From Neelides folsomi (taxonomy: Eukaryota; Arthropoda; Collembola; Neelipleona; Neelidae): a stretch of DNA of 64,000 nucleotides. The stretch is from NCBI GenBank assembly GCA_034687125.1, contig JAQGBZ010000039.1:62001-126000 (forward strand), given 5' to 3'. Under the pieces are notes generated by a model, which had not been told where the DNA came from, searched no databases, and saw only the letters and a program-made list of their open reading frames with translations. Of the stretch, positions 38,201 to 51,663 are shown in pieces; within the stretch, counting starts at the first letter, position 1; every line of letters begins with the position of its first letter. The translations under genes were made by a program, and so were the position numbers.

Positions 38201-41200
38201 TGATTGATACCGCATATAACCCTTAAACCCACATTTAAGAATATTATTTCACTTAAAATACTATACAATTAAAGAACTGTAAAAGACTTATTAACTATGG
38301 TATATACCACTGTATTACCTAACTACATATAAATAACTTAATGTTAATGTTAGGTATGTACTACTGTATAATGTAATACATTTATTGATTTTGATAAAAT
38401 TGTTTAATTTTTAATGCTATTTGTAGGTTGATTCGGGGCCGACCAGAAGCCACGTATCGATGCCCAACTGGGGAAACAGAGGGGCAAAACCGGAAATGGA
38501 CGGACCACTCGGCGGGAAGTGTTCGAACGGGAAGTCGGGGGCGGATCGATCCGAAAGTTCTCCTCTTTGTAGAGACGACTTTCTCTCGACTTGGCAGAGA
38601 CATTGCTGAACTCCTCGTCCATAATCGAATGAAGTGAGTCCTTTAAATCCCCCTCTACCACTCTGCATACCCAAATTTTTATATTCCCTCTTTCCCACTA
38701 TCTTTCATCTCTCTCTATGTAATGATTACGAGGCGTTTCTTTCTCCCTTCCCATCTTTCCACCTCGTAATGAAAATGAATCACTTCCTTCGCCAGAATTA
38801 CAAGAGGGAGGGCTCAAATATGCAATAACCCTTCCTTCCAGACCCACCATACAAATCTACACAGAAATGAGGTTCACAAAATGTCGCTAGAACTTTGCTC
38901 TTGTTTAACTATTTATTGCACAAGCAATAACAACTTTCTTATTTACCCTTTTCCATTAGCTAGGGAATTTTTAAGTGGTTGGTGGAGAAGTTTGAGGGTT
39001 AGATTGAAATCTTCATTTATACTCAATCGCCCATCGTTTCCTAAAAATCTTATTACTTCTTTCAATCTTTTGGCCAAGGGAGGAAAAGTGAGGGGACCGA
39101 GTTGCTTATTTGCATAGGGAAATTGGCAATTTGTCTCCTCTCAACTTTTTAATACTTTCAAATTAAACTTAGGCCAATTTAGCCACCAAGCAGTTCCTCG
39201 TTTTTTTTTTCTCATTTCCAATTTCCCAAATGATCTTCAATGCCGGAATTTCGGAGAACTTTTTAATTAAGAAAACAGATGCAAAGTACATTTGAATATT
39301 AATTTATTGGATGTTCAATGGACAATGAGTTACATGATTCGCGGTTTTAACTATTCAATTTAACATTGTATTGATTATGAGGATGTTAAAAAGGCTTGAG
39401 CAATGAGCATATATTTCATTTATAATTGTGAAGAAAAAGTCATTAGGAGAGCTAATTAGCAATATGATGAATAATTTATATATTGTAAACTACTTTATAG
39501 GCATTTGTAAGATTTTGTTTATAACTTATTACGTTATATTCATAAGTTACGAAGCGCAGCTTGGAACTCCATTTAATATCTATTTCCTATAGCGTACTTA
39601 CTTACAATAAATTTTAAATGTTTAAAGTTTCAAGTTTAGATTTTAAGTTTAGGCTTTTTCTTTAGATAAATAATTTATAAATATTACTTACTAAATACAT
39701 TACATAATTAATAAAGTATTAGGTAAAATTTGATTTATGGAAATTGATTGTTCGTATTTAACTTAAAAATAATTTATATGAAATATGGACTTTTGATATA
39801 TTCTCTATATTGACAAATTATTTTCAAGTTCGTAAGAATATTTTTGTTTAATATTCTAAAAGGATTTTATTATTCATAATTTAGCAAATGGTTGAATTGA
39901 ATAATTATGAGACGCAGGTGCATTTAGTTTTCATTCAATAACTTGTGCAAATGAGACAGAATTTGCCAAACGGGTTGCCCGAAAAGAGGAGTGGATTCAT
40001 AAATTAAAGGACCGCCGTAGGAGTTTGACACACAAAGATTTACATTGCCTGGGAGGAATTTGGCATAAGGAGCGAGTTGAGGTGGATCAGTTGACTTATT
40101 TTCAAGGTTGCTTTTTCATAATCAACCGAGACAAAAAGACTTTTCTTCCCTTTCATAATTCTCCATATAGCTAATAAACTCTATTCAACAATTCAATTAC
40201 GACATTACATATAGTGCTATAGAGGGAAATATTCGGGAATTTTTATGGTAAAATCACTTAATGACTTCCTTTCAAGTAGATTGAACTTCTTACATTCACT
40301 TTTATGAGGGGCTCTCAAAAAATTCAATTTTACGGGCTGAAGTACCAACACTTCAATCACACTTACCTACTTACTTTCCTTGTGAATATCTAAAGGATCC
40401 TATTCTTCAAAAGAGCTGTAGGAGATGGAAGAATGAACAGAGGATTTACATGGAGAAGTCGTAAAATGAAGAAGATGCTTATGGCCACATTTTCTCATTA
40501 AGTGCAAATAGGAAATATATACTTTTAAAAGAGTAAGTGTAGCAATATAGGGCCATATGGAAGTGGGATTATTATTATTATTATCAACTGTGTATTATCA
40601 TAAGGATCTGATTGTGATAAACGGGTGTTTGGAATATAAAGTAAATGTTTAAGAGATTCGGATAAGAACCTTAAATAAGAAATAACTTCGTTTTCCATAA
40701 GGCTGGATAGACCTTTTATGTCTATGAAGACATGAAGATTATTCGATGATATAAATAGGTTAGATAATACACTATCTTTAAAAGCTTTAAACTTGGTTTA
40801 TAAGGATTGTTATTTTCTTATGTAATGATATTAAACTATAAGAAAATCTTTTTGCATAAAGATCGATAAGAGAAACGAGTGATCGATGAATGTTTAAAAT
40901 GTTTCATTTTGTGTCCAAATAGACTCAAAGTCAGATAGAGTACACATACAAGTACCATACATAGGTGTGTAAATTGTTGTAAAGGATAAAATTGGGAAGT
41001 TGAAGTCAATGCTGGAACTTCCGTTTGGGAAGAATCCACTTTATGTACAATGTAATATTCATGGGGCTCGTAGACCGTTTGCTCTTTTCTCTTTCTTGGA
41101 AAAGGAAAAAAAGGCTGATCTATTGGAAAATGCATGAGAAACGTGTAAACTCTTTTATAACTGTTATATACCCACATATAAAATAAATATTATACAGTTT

Positions 41201-44200
41201 TCTACTTTTTAATTGTCAGGTTCATGTGTAATTAATCCTCTGGCATTTTCACAAACTTATTGTATATAAATGTTTAAAAGTAATTATTTTTATTTTTTCA
41301 GATATAAAGTAGAAGTATCCGGGAAGACGCTTCCAACTTTGGCGAATAGTGACAAAGGGCGATTTGGAGTGATTGTCTTTGAAAATTACACAAAGTACCT
41401 GAGTATGGATAAATGGAACAGAGAGTTGATAGACAAATATTGTCGTGAGTTTGATGTCGGAATCCTTGGGTTTATGCCGTCAAGAGACGAGAGCTTCGTT
41501 GGAGCCCAACTCCGAAACACGTCTCTCTTCATTGATACAAATCTGAAATTGAAGGTAAATTCAATTGACTTATTCTAGATTTAGGATGTTGATTAAATTG
41601 AAGAAAATTTCTTTCCATTTTTTTCAATCACCCGAAGGAGAAAGATGTGAACTGAACGGGTAGTAGGAAATTGGAAGTGAAATGAGTAGAGGCATTAATT
41701 AAAGAAAATGTCCTATGGTTTAGGAATGGAAAATGTATTTTAAGATTTAAATTCCTCAATCACTGCAAGATCACATGTTTCAAACTAAGTTTTCCATTTA
41801 TTTAAAGTTTGTAATAAACTTTACTTTTAAAACTCAAACCACCAAGGACATTTGGTAAAGTGGAGAATTATTCTTAAATGTTAGTAAATTCCATTTCCTT
41901 TAACGCCTGTGTGTTAGTTTAAGTCAAATTTAATTTTTAGACAAATACCGCTTTAAAAGTTTCCTTTAAGGGCCCGTCATAAAATGAAGAGAAAATTAAC
42001 TTCCTCGGTTATTAACTCACTAGATTAATAAAGATAAGTTAATAGATTAGTACGGGAAGTCATATAATTGATAAAATTCTTTTATATGAAAACCCCGAGA
42101 TTGTTATGTGCGGAATAGAAAGGAATTTTCTGGTTTCAAATTCAAGTTCTTTCACATGCTAAATGAATTGATCAAGTCTGATTTTGTATGGGGAATTTAC
42201 CAAAGCTCCATGAGCTGTTCCTTCTATGCTTTTGCGGAAAATGTGCGGATGAAGTTCAAAGGAAGGAACATTAAGGAGTTAAATGAGAGATAGGCTGCTT
42301 AAATGTTCCGAATCCTCTTTTTTTAGCACATGGTATCCCTTCTCCGCTCCATTGGCCAAGAATGGATTATAGGATAAATTATTGAGACTCTTGGAACGGA
42401 AGTTGGAAGAAAAGTCTTTCTTTTCCTCAGGTTCCAACTTCCAATCTTTCTAAGTACTCAACCCGGAAACTCCCATAGAGAAATAAACAAGAAAAAACTG
42501 GGAAATGAAAAGGGTATGAAAGAATCTCGAGAAAGCTGAGAATATGAAATGTTCTTTCAAAACTCTTCTTTTTTGTGCTCGTTGGCAGTTAGGGAAGAGT
42601 TTTGGAGAATTAGACCATTTTATTTATTTTCATTTCAAAATTGTTTTTCATTATAATATAGGATTCTATACCTTTTCAGTGTTTTGTGTATTAAATATAT
42701 TCCATGCATGCATTTAATAAATATGTAATATTGTTGGTATATCAAATAATTATTAATATAAAAATATAGTATGGTATATATTAGTAGAGGCTGCTACTAT
42801 TTGTACTCAAAACGCGAAAACTCTTACTTATAAAATAAATATAGTTGGTGGATATATTTTATTGGATTTTAATTTCAATTGATCTGTCGTATGTTTAAAT
42901 TGTCGAAAATGGTATTTGGTCATATGTGTTTGTGTGTTGGGTGGTCCAATCCATCTGGGCGTCTGACAGGATCGATTTATTTTCATTCATCTTGAAGAGG
43001 CAGAAGGGAGTTTGGTGAGTGATCCACCTCTTCACTCACTCAGTCCCAGAATAAAGAAAAAGTCTCCATGCGAAGGGTTACGTGTTTGAAATTCAGAAGG
43101 CGTTTTCAAGCCGCCGCAATTCCTCACTTTTCCCATTCCCAACTGATTACATTTCATACGATTACATTTCAAATCTCGATTTTTTATTGGATATATCTCC
43201 CATTATTTGTATCGAGGAAATCTATAAAAGAAGGCTCTATTAAGTTTAGTATCTTACCTTTTTCTCTCTTTTACCTCTATAATCAGAATCTGTGTGTGCC
43301 TTGGTATATCAAAAAGGTAAGTTTATAATACATAGTACAGACCTACAGACGTATAGTATATATACATTGTACTATATTGATAGGTAGGTAGTTTGTATTA
43401 TTTTGTCTGTATAAGGATGCATACATGAACAAAAATGACTAATTAACTTTATTGGTTTTTTAAATTGACAATTCGACAATAATGTAGGAGATCTGAAAGG
43501 GAAATATTTAAAAGATGGTCGTTGTGGAATGGATAATCCCATATGAGACATGTAGTGAAAGGATGAAGTGCAAAATGGAGAAATGAGATTTCTTTATCTT
43601 GTTCTCTGCATATTGGTAGTAAAGGAAAGTATCGGAAAGAAGTTACATCACATTTATGTATAAAATGGATACTTTGAAGGAAATGAGATGGACGAAGGAA
43701 AAAAGATAAAATGCATAATAGTAATAATAATAACACGGGAATGTCTTTCGCACACAGCGAAATCTCAATTTCTTTAACGACTTATTTTTTCATGGCCCTT
43801 TCTCAACTTCTCATTTTTCTAATGACTTATTCAAAAAGAACCATTTTTGGTTAAAATAAAGTTAAGAATAAATAAATAGTCAAAGCTCATTTAAACTAAA
43901 TGATATTTATTTGATGATCAAAATAGTGATTTTGTGATTCGGGTTTGGTGTGGATGATGGCATTCAAACTGACGTTTTCACCGCATGGAGAGAGAAGTAG
44001 GAGCGTGTATGAAGATAAGGATTAAACGGGTAATTAAGAGAATGGGGATTCGAGTCTTATCACTCCGAATTCTGCAATTTACGATCTCAAGTTGGGGGTT
44101 TTAGAGGGCAAAAGTGTATGAGTTTCCTTAGTCCTATCATATCCACTTCCTTCACGACCGCACTCAAAATGCCCTTTAAATGCTTCCTAACGTCTAAGTC

Positions 44201-47200
44201 TCGTGAAAATTATTCCTTTTAAAGAAAGTGAAGGAAATGAAATTCTGTATTAATTAATCATTCTCCGCCACTTCCTTTACCATAATTTCCTTTCTGAATC
44301 TCCGATTTTCTCATGGGCTCATTAGAAGGCTGTTAAAGACCCATGTTAAAGTTTTTAAAAACTCATTTTAACATTGGCTTTGTGTTCCGTCCACGACCGT
44401 GAAAGTGAAAATAGAAGGATGGACGAATCCAATAAAATGGAGATTTAACTCTCCATTGCGCCTCGCTTCTTTTCCCCCTTCTTTTCGAGAATTTTGAGTG
44501 GAGGCTTGGGAGAGTACACTTATAAAAGTAGGGATATAACAACTGTGTAGTAATTCTTTAGTTGTTCTATAGAGTTGATATAACTTTAGTTCTTTTGGTT
44601 TCGTTCTGACCCAGAGAGAGTCCATTGGAAGTAGAGGATTATCGAAGCTCTAAGACCGGAAGGAGATGGAAAGAGATCAAATAAGCTCTGGAAATAATAT
44701 GTGGTTTCTCCGATGTTCTCTGACATCCTCTTAAGCCATCATTGAGAAAACTCCGGGCAGACAAATATTAAATGGATTTATTATTTTCATCAAAATCCGC
44801 AACATGCTTTCCACCACACTCCTCTCTCACCTTTACTCTAAAAAGTATTTGTGTGATTTCTTTTCTTTTTCTATTTCTCTCCTACTCCTAACGATAAGTT
44901 GGATTTTATTGCGACCGAATGCAACATGCCATGTGTGGTTGTTTGTTCAGACTTTATGGATCTCAGACTTTGGAATCACATGATTTAGCAATTTCCTTAA
45001 TGTGAAATAAATTTGTGGTGGAACACACGGTTTGGAGGAAACTACAAGTTTGCTAATACTCAAGAAAATTGAAACGTATGGTGGAAAGACATGAAGATAA
45101 AAAAAGTTGAACTCAAAGTTTTACCTGGTTTTTAGAGATAAGGTCGCAGCTTTGTGAATAAAATTGAAGAAATTTATTTATCGTTATGCTTGTACTTGTG
45201 AATACAGATTAGTTGTTGGAGAACTCCCATTTGTTTAAATATTCGATACAAGTTGAGGTTCATAAACATTTCAAAAACCTAGACAGATTTTAAAATAGGT
45301 GAAGACCCAAAGTTCAGTTATGGTAATCAAATACATACGTTAGACAAACTGGATGTCTACTGAAAGTGTACGAGTTAAAGAAGAGTTTGGTTATATCCCA
45401 GACTTGGTCTTGAAAGGGTAAAGGAACGATTTTTGGGTTTAGTTTGAAAGGGAAAAGTCAAAGAAATTCTCTTGAGACTTCCCCTACCAAGTGGAGTTGT
45501 GAGAAAGTAATTCATAAAGCAGTAGGGTGCGGGGAATGAAGTTCTTTATGACACTCTTGCATTTATCAAAGTAAGAAAATCCTCTTCTCATGTTCTTCAA
45601 TAATATTCTTATAGGACGCGTACTTGAATCCGAAGTCGGGCGTTTTGCGTCTCACGAGAGCCGGTGACATTGTGAGGGGTTCACTCCCAAATGACCCCCA
45701 TGACTTATGGACAGTTTTCTCTCCCAACCACTCGACTTACGACCCTGTCTCGATGGCCACCCCCTTCATAGAAAATGAAATAGAGGCCCTCAATGCGCCC
45801 CCTTCTTCTGCCAACATGCCGGTTATAACTGTGATCCAGGTAAATTTAATTAAATTGATAATTCCTTCTCATATTCATTAATTTTAATGAGAAGTTTATT
45901 TGAATTTATGAATGGAATGGGTAAAATTATTATTTCTAGGACAAGGGTTTGGACGATGGAGTCCGACGTGTTCTGTTTGGAGCTGGACTTAAATTCTGGC
46001 TCCATCGACTTCTTTTCCTTGATGCTTTGTCCTATTTGAGTCGCGGTAGGCTCAGCGTCAGCCTCAAAAGGTACATGTTAATTGACGTGGACGACATTTT
46101 CGTCGGTGAGAAAGGAACGCGGTTGAAGAAGTCTGACGTTCAAGTACGCCCTTTTCTTCCTTTATTTATTCTACAACTGAGGGCTGTAATTGAGAGTGAA
46201 ATATCATTATTAGGCCATCCTGGAGACTCAAGAGAAGTTAAGGGCACTCGTTCCGGGATTCAAATTCAATTTGGGCTTCTCTGGAAAATACTTTCACTTT
46301 GGAAACGATGAGGAAAATGCAGGGGACGATTTGCTTTTAGGTATTTTCTAACAAATTCTATAATTTTAATTCTTTTCAATTTTATTCTTTTTAATTATAA
46401 TATTAACATTTTAATTCTTTAATTTAAAAGTATTTCGTTGCGTTTTCTCAGTAATTTGATAACTTATTTAACTACGTAATACAAAATATAAAACAGTGTA
46501 TTGCTCTACTGATGTGGACAGATACTTTATTTAGGGTTCAATTTATGCCATATGCTAATTGCTCACATTTTTCTGTTTTATAGAAAATAGCAATAAGTTT
46601 ATGTGGTTCGGCCACATGTGGAATCATATCCAACCGCATTTATACGGAAATTTGACTCAATTGAGTATCGACATGATCCGGAACAAAGACTTTGCCAAAG
46701 TGAGTTTTTGGTAACCAGTGTTGAATTTGAATGTTAAATGAGGAAATTTGTATTATAGGAACATGGTATTCCGATGGACTCTGGCTATTCCGTCTCTCCG
46801 CACCATTCGGGGGTTTATCCTGTACATGAGCTGCTCTTCGACGCGTGGAAGAAAGTGTGGAATGTTCGAGTGACGAGTACGGAAGAATATCCGCATTTGC
46901 GACCCGCAAGGCTCCGTCGAGGATTTCTCCACAGGGGAATTATGGTAGGATTCAATATATTTAATGAATTTACATTCGACCTCAAACAAACTTTGGAATG
47001 ATACAAACTCGACTTTCCCCTACATATGAATCTATGTTGAATCAATATTAATTAAGGGTTAAAGGCTCTTTCAATATTAATTGATCTTTGAACCATTCAT
47101 TCTTCTTTCAATGTAATTATCTATTTAGAAATTGCATCAAGGCGATTACTACTATAAAATTAAACAATAATTTGGTATACAAACAAAAATGTTTATATGC

Positions 47201-49322
47201 GTGATTAATTTTAATCGTTTATAGCATCAGTTTAATTTACACTTTCAAATGGTGTTTTTAATTAGTGAGTTAAACCCAAGTTGGTGAATATTAACTTAAG
47301 AGATTATGATAAAGTATTGAATGGGAAAGTTTGAGCTTTCATGTTGACTTTTGGGAACATTGGATAGACGTCATAGTTCAATTAAGTGATTAAATACATT
47401 ATTTCAGGTGCTTCCCAGACAGACCTGTGGACTTTTTACTCATACGATATTTATCGACCGATACCCGGGCGGCCAATCTAAGCTCGATGAATCTATTCGT
47501 GGAGGAGAACTTTTCCAGACAATTGTTTTCAATTCAGTAAGAGTTTATGCATGATATCAATGAATGTAATTTATATGACTCTATAAAAGGATTTCACTCT
47601 CCACATATATATAGATTAAACTAAAATATTATTCATAGTTAACGTTTATTTTTGATTAACAGGTCAATGTATTTATGACTCACATGTCGAATTATGGGAA
47701 TGATCGGCTCGGACTATACACGTTCGAATCGGTAATAAAATTTGTCCAATGTTGGACAAATCTTCAAATGGTGACTTTACCTCCGGTTCTCCTTGCGGAA
47801 AAATATTTTAAAATGCACCCTGATGAGCGTGATCCAATTTGGGGAGTAAGTAACATGTCTTTTAAAATGTCTTTCAAAATATTAATAATTAATTATTATG
47901 TATAAACTTGTAGTTTATCCTTTTTAGATGATTAAAAATTATTCCACCATTTTCAATATTTGTGACTTTTTAAAACTAATAAAAACTTTTTGTTCTTAGA
48001 ATCCCTGTGATGATCCGCGTCATCGAAAGATTTGGTCTGTAAATAAAACATGTGATAGTCTTCCCCAATTCCTTGTGATTGGGCCACAAAAGACGGGAAC
48101 GACAGCCCTATATACTTTTCTCACTCTCCATCCCACAATCAACTCGAACCATCCAAGTCCTGAAACTTTTGAAGAAGTTCAATTCTTTAATGGAAAAAAT
48201 TACTTCAAAGGGCTCGACTGGTAAATAGTCATTTGACCAAGTTCTCGTCACAAGACTCATTACCTTTCCACACCCAGCACTAAACATTATATATGTTTAT
48301 CTATTTGATCTCATAGGTATATGAAATTCTTCTCTCCGGAAAATGATACTTTGGGGAATGGAATTCTTTCGGTTGGAAATCCGCCGAGCAAAGCAGTTCT
48401 GTTCGAGAAAAGCGCCACGTACTTTGACAATGATGTCGTTCCAAGGCGGGCCCATGCTTTACTCCCAAGAGCCAAAATTGTAATTATGATTTCTCCATCT
48501 GCTCCACATTAACGACTTGTAATGCCAATGTGTAGTGAGTATTTATTATACAATGTGTTTATTTGTAATGGTTCCAGGTGACAATTTTGATATCTCCGGC
48601 CAAAAGAGCCTACAGTTGGTATCAACACCAGAAAGCTCATTTTGATCCCGTGGCGCTTAACTATACCTTCCTTGATGTCCTCACTGTTCCTCCAACAGGG
48701 CCAAGAGCCTTGAGGGATTTGAGGAGTCGATGCCTCAACCCTGGTCGTTATGCGGTTCATCTTGAAAGATGGCTCAGTTATTTCCCAACTCAGCAAGTCC
48801 TTATTTTGGACGGAGAGGAGTTGAGGTCTGATCCGGTGCCAGTGATGAATCGCCTTCAGCAGTTCCTTCAAATCGATCCACCTTTTGATTACTCTTCACG
48901 CTTGAGGTCAATCTCTAAAATTAATTAATTACTTTTGATTGCCCATCTGGTTTTAATTATACTAATGAACAATCCTTTGCACAGATATGATCGAAATAAA
49001 GGGTTCTTTTGCCAAATTGTAAGTCAAGATAAAAACAAGTGTTTGGGGAGAGGAAAGGGGCGGCAATATCCTCCGATGGATGGAATTTCTGCTAAATATT
49101 TACAAGTAAGATATTTGCATTACATGGTATAAATATTTATATTATTTAAAATTTAATCTTATAACTTACATATCTGTAAATAACGTTCTTAAATGTAATT
49201 AACCGAATGATTAATTTCAGGATTATTATCAAACTCATAACAGTGCACTTGTGAAATTACTTCGAAGACTTGACCTCGAAATCCCTCACTGGCTCAAGCA
49301 AGATTTAAGTCAAGTGTTGTGA
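35214..49322 (+). CDS. NDST: Bifunctional heparan sulfate N-deacetylase/N-sulfotransferase
   Basis: Golgi type II enzyme that removes acetyl groups from GlcNAc of heparan sulfate and adds sulfate from PAPS; the Drosophila counterpart is sulfateless. Fifteen exons: 35214-35416, 38427-38633, 41302-41554, 45615-45839, 45940-46143, 46214-46340, 46584-46699, 46759-46944, 47408-47536, 47663-47845, 48000-48220, 48317-48479, 48578-48906, 48985-49105, 49221-49322, giving 922 residues. Cytosolic tail 1-40, membrane anchor about 41-56, stem, N-deacetylase domain with [15 protein letters not shown] (343-357) and APHHSGVYP-like [15 protein letters not shown], then the sulfotransferase domain with the PAPS loop GPQKTGTTA, its catalytic Lys642, FEEVQFFNG and SWYQHQKAH. 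The C-terminus KGRQYPPMD matches the family. Introns 1-3 are 3.0, 2.7 and 4.1 kb, all others below 0.5 kb. The first exon is assigned by position, anchor and frame; the other exons are certain by homology. Confidence 0.95.
35417..38426 (+). other. NDST intron 1 (3.0 kb)
   Basis: Flanked by GGTAAGT and TTGTAG. Contains no recognisable gene on either strand. A GTA/TAC-rich patch lies at about 37490-37590 and another at 38296-38380. Its length against the 40-200-bp norm in this window suggests regulatory content. Confidence 0.6.
38634..45614 (+). other. NDST introns 2 and 3 (2.7 and 4.1 kb, around exon 3)
   Basis: Apart from exon 3 (41302-41554) this 7-kb region has no coding exon I can support. 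It contains an (ATT)n run at 40568-40584, a GTA/TAC-rich patch at 43318-43400, and many pyrimidine-rich and purine-rich stretches. No embedded gene or transposon was recognised. Confidence 0.5.
40568..40584. repeat. (ATT)n microsatellite
   Basis: Five to six ATT units within NDST intron 2. Confidence 0.6.
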
Positions 49323-50256
49323 CCTTGGTCGAGCCTTCTTCAAGCTATTCTTTGTTCTTGATGGGTTTTGCTCATTTTTACAAACCCTTTGACTCGATGA
49401 AATAACCAACCTACATTTTTATCATATATGAATTCCATTGAATCAAAACTATTTTTATAATTCAGCGACGTTTGAAAACCTATTTTTTAATTTGGATGGT
49501 AATTTATGTAGTTGTGATTATTTGCATAAAATGCTAACAAATGTTTTAAATAGACTTTAGTTATAAATTGAAACCTTTCGTTGTGCCATCACTTTAAATA
49601 ACTATAAGTATTTTATCAAATGACTAAAGTCTGAAGATTTTTTATTACAATCATGATATTAGGAATAATTCATACCTTTATATTTATGTAAAAGCAGCTT
49701 ATTTTATATATTGTATATTAATGTTAAATAATTGTGAACAAATTCTGGTACCTTATTATTTTATAAATCTTAGCAGCTTATTTTGATGTACAACAATCTT
49801 TATATTAATGATGTTTATTAGTTTATTAAGTGTAATTTTTAGATAATTGTTAATTTACTTTGTATTTCATTTATTTTCATATTTACACTTATTAGTTTAT
49901 AAATTATCATTTCAAGTTTATTGGCTTTATTTGACAATTAAATTGTGCGTATTTAAGTAAACTGTAGGTCTGTACTTAAAGCAATTCAGTTTAAATCATA
50001 AACAAAAATATGCAATATGCAAACCACGAGTCATCAACAAAGGCTAATAAACAATTAATATTTAATTATAAATGTAAATGTAAGTTATTCTTATTAAATG
50101 CTTTACAATCTTCCTATATGATTCAATTGTTTGAACACAATTATAAAAACAATATATAACCTACTTCAAACTAAATAAATGTTGTTCATTTTCCTTTTAC
50201 TCCTTTGGCGAGTTTTTATTTCTCATCTTGGCTATCATATTGATGTCTTATGTATG
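49323..50256. other. Spacer between NDST (+) and the PAN-like gene (-)
   Basis: 930 bp, very AT-rich, convergent 3' ends. It should hold the 3' untranslated regions of both genes. The nearest clear AATAAA for NDST (50174-50179) is far, so the signal in use is uncertain. Confidence 0.45.
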
Positions 50257-51341
50257 TCATGTATCTGGGCATAGAATACAAAGTCCTTGGTCTGAGCAGC
50301 ATCTATACGGATTCCGATTGTGATGAGCCTGTGAAATTGAAAGTAATCAACTGCTGATTTGCGATATATTCATATTGGATAAAATTTGAATAAATATGAA
50401 AATACGCAATTAGAGAATTTTAACTAATTTGTAACTTTCTTTAATCACCTGAGGACAAGTAGGAATCCACGTGTCTATTTTACCATTCTTTTTCGTTCTT
50501 GTAAAATTGTATTTGCAACCGCATTTATAATCTTCTCGAATGACGTTTAAAACTAAATTCGAATTAAATTATATGGAAAGTCTTGATTCAACAGCATTAA
50601 TTTCATATTGTAAGTTTTTCTAAAATGTAAGTTAATCTTAATAATAACAATTATACATACCTCCTAAGGATGCACCTTGCGACTCTTGAAGGTTTTCAAA
50701 GCATAGGTCATTTTTTAAATAACAGCGATAGTCCTTCACAACAATTCCAAAACAAGTATTGATATTGAGGCACATTCGCATGCAATCAACTCCATATTTG
50801 ATTAATCCTTCTGGGATTGGACTTGACCATTTCACAGCACTGAATTCTTCACCAGGACAGTCAAAATTTTGTTTAGTGTGGCCAATGTAAGTCATAGCGT
50901 CAACTGTGAATCAAAGTTAATAAATATAAAAATATAATGATTATCATGATTGATTCGTTCTCACCTATTCAATATTTTGAATAAATCATAAAAATATAAT
51001 TAATATATTTATAAAATATGGTATTCGTATGACGGTAAATCTTTACATGCACAAACGTTTATATCGAAAGTCTTGTTACAATACAAATGCAGTTCATTAA
51101 ATTTTTGACAATCCACATCTTCCTTGCAGCGATTTCCTAAGCGTGAGTGAATACACTGGAAAATTAAATTAAGTCATAACTAGGATTATCTGTTTTTTAA
51201 ATCATCATAAATAATTTTACTTACTCTGGTTGTAGAACATATTAATGATGTTGAAAGTATAATTAAAATTATAAATCCTATTGGTTTTTTGCACAGAAAT
51301 TCAATAATTGCAATTTTTGTTAAAAGCATTTCTACTTGCAT
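50257..51341 (-). CDS. Secreted Cys-rich protein with PAN/apple-like module
   Basis: Five exons read leftwards: 51341-51225, 51155-51047, 50903-50661, 50552-50449, 50328-50257, giving 214 residues. Residues 20-35 form a hydrophobic signal or anchor segment (IGFIILIILSTSLICS); an alternative ATG four codons later would serve as well. A short Cys-rich piece follows (CIHSRLGNRCKEDVDCQ), similar to EB-type modules. Residues of exon 3 show a PAN/apple-like pattern: YGVDCMRMCLNINTCFGIVV, then YRCYLKNDLC. The C-terminal exons add more Cys (YKCGCKYN, YRCCSDQGLC). Such modules bind proteins or sugars outside the cell; no function can be named. Frame is continuous through all five exons, which supports the model. 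It lies just left of a tiny secreted-peptide gene on the same strand. Confidence 0.68.
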
Positions 51342-51663
51342 TCAAGAATGAAATTTTTTTAGAAATTCCACAGTTGTTATTATTGTTTTAAAATGTGAAT
51401 AATCATGGTGAAGAAAAATTAATCCAAATTAACAATAAGTTATGTGGATAATTAGCTAATGAGTATGCTGTATGTAATGGTTTTAAAGTGCTTATTTCTG
51501 ATTTGGTGAATGAAAAATCTTAAAAATATAATAGAAAGTATTATGGATGAAAGTAGCTGGGTTCTTTATTTAAAATATCAAATCATCTCCTTCATCTAAT
51601 ATAATTTTGAATAAAAGGATGGGATTAACGTTGGTTATAATCAAAAATGACTTCAATGGACAT

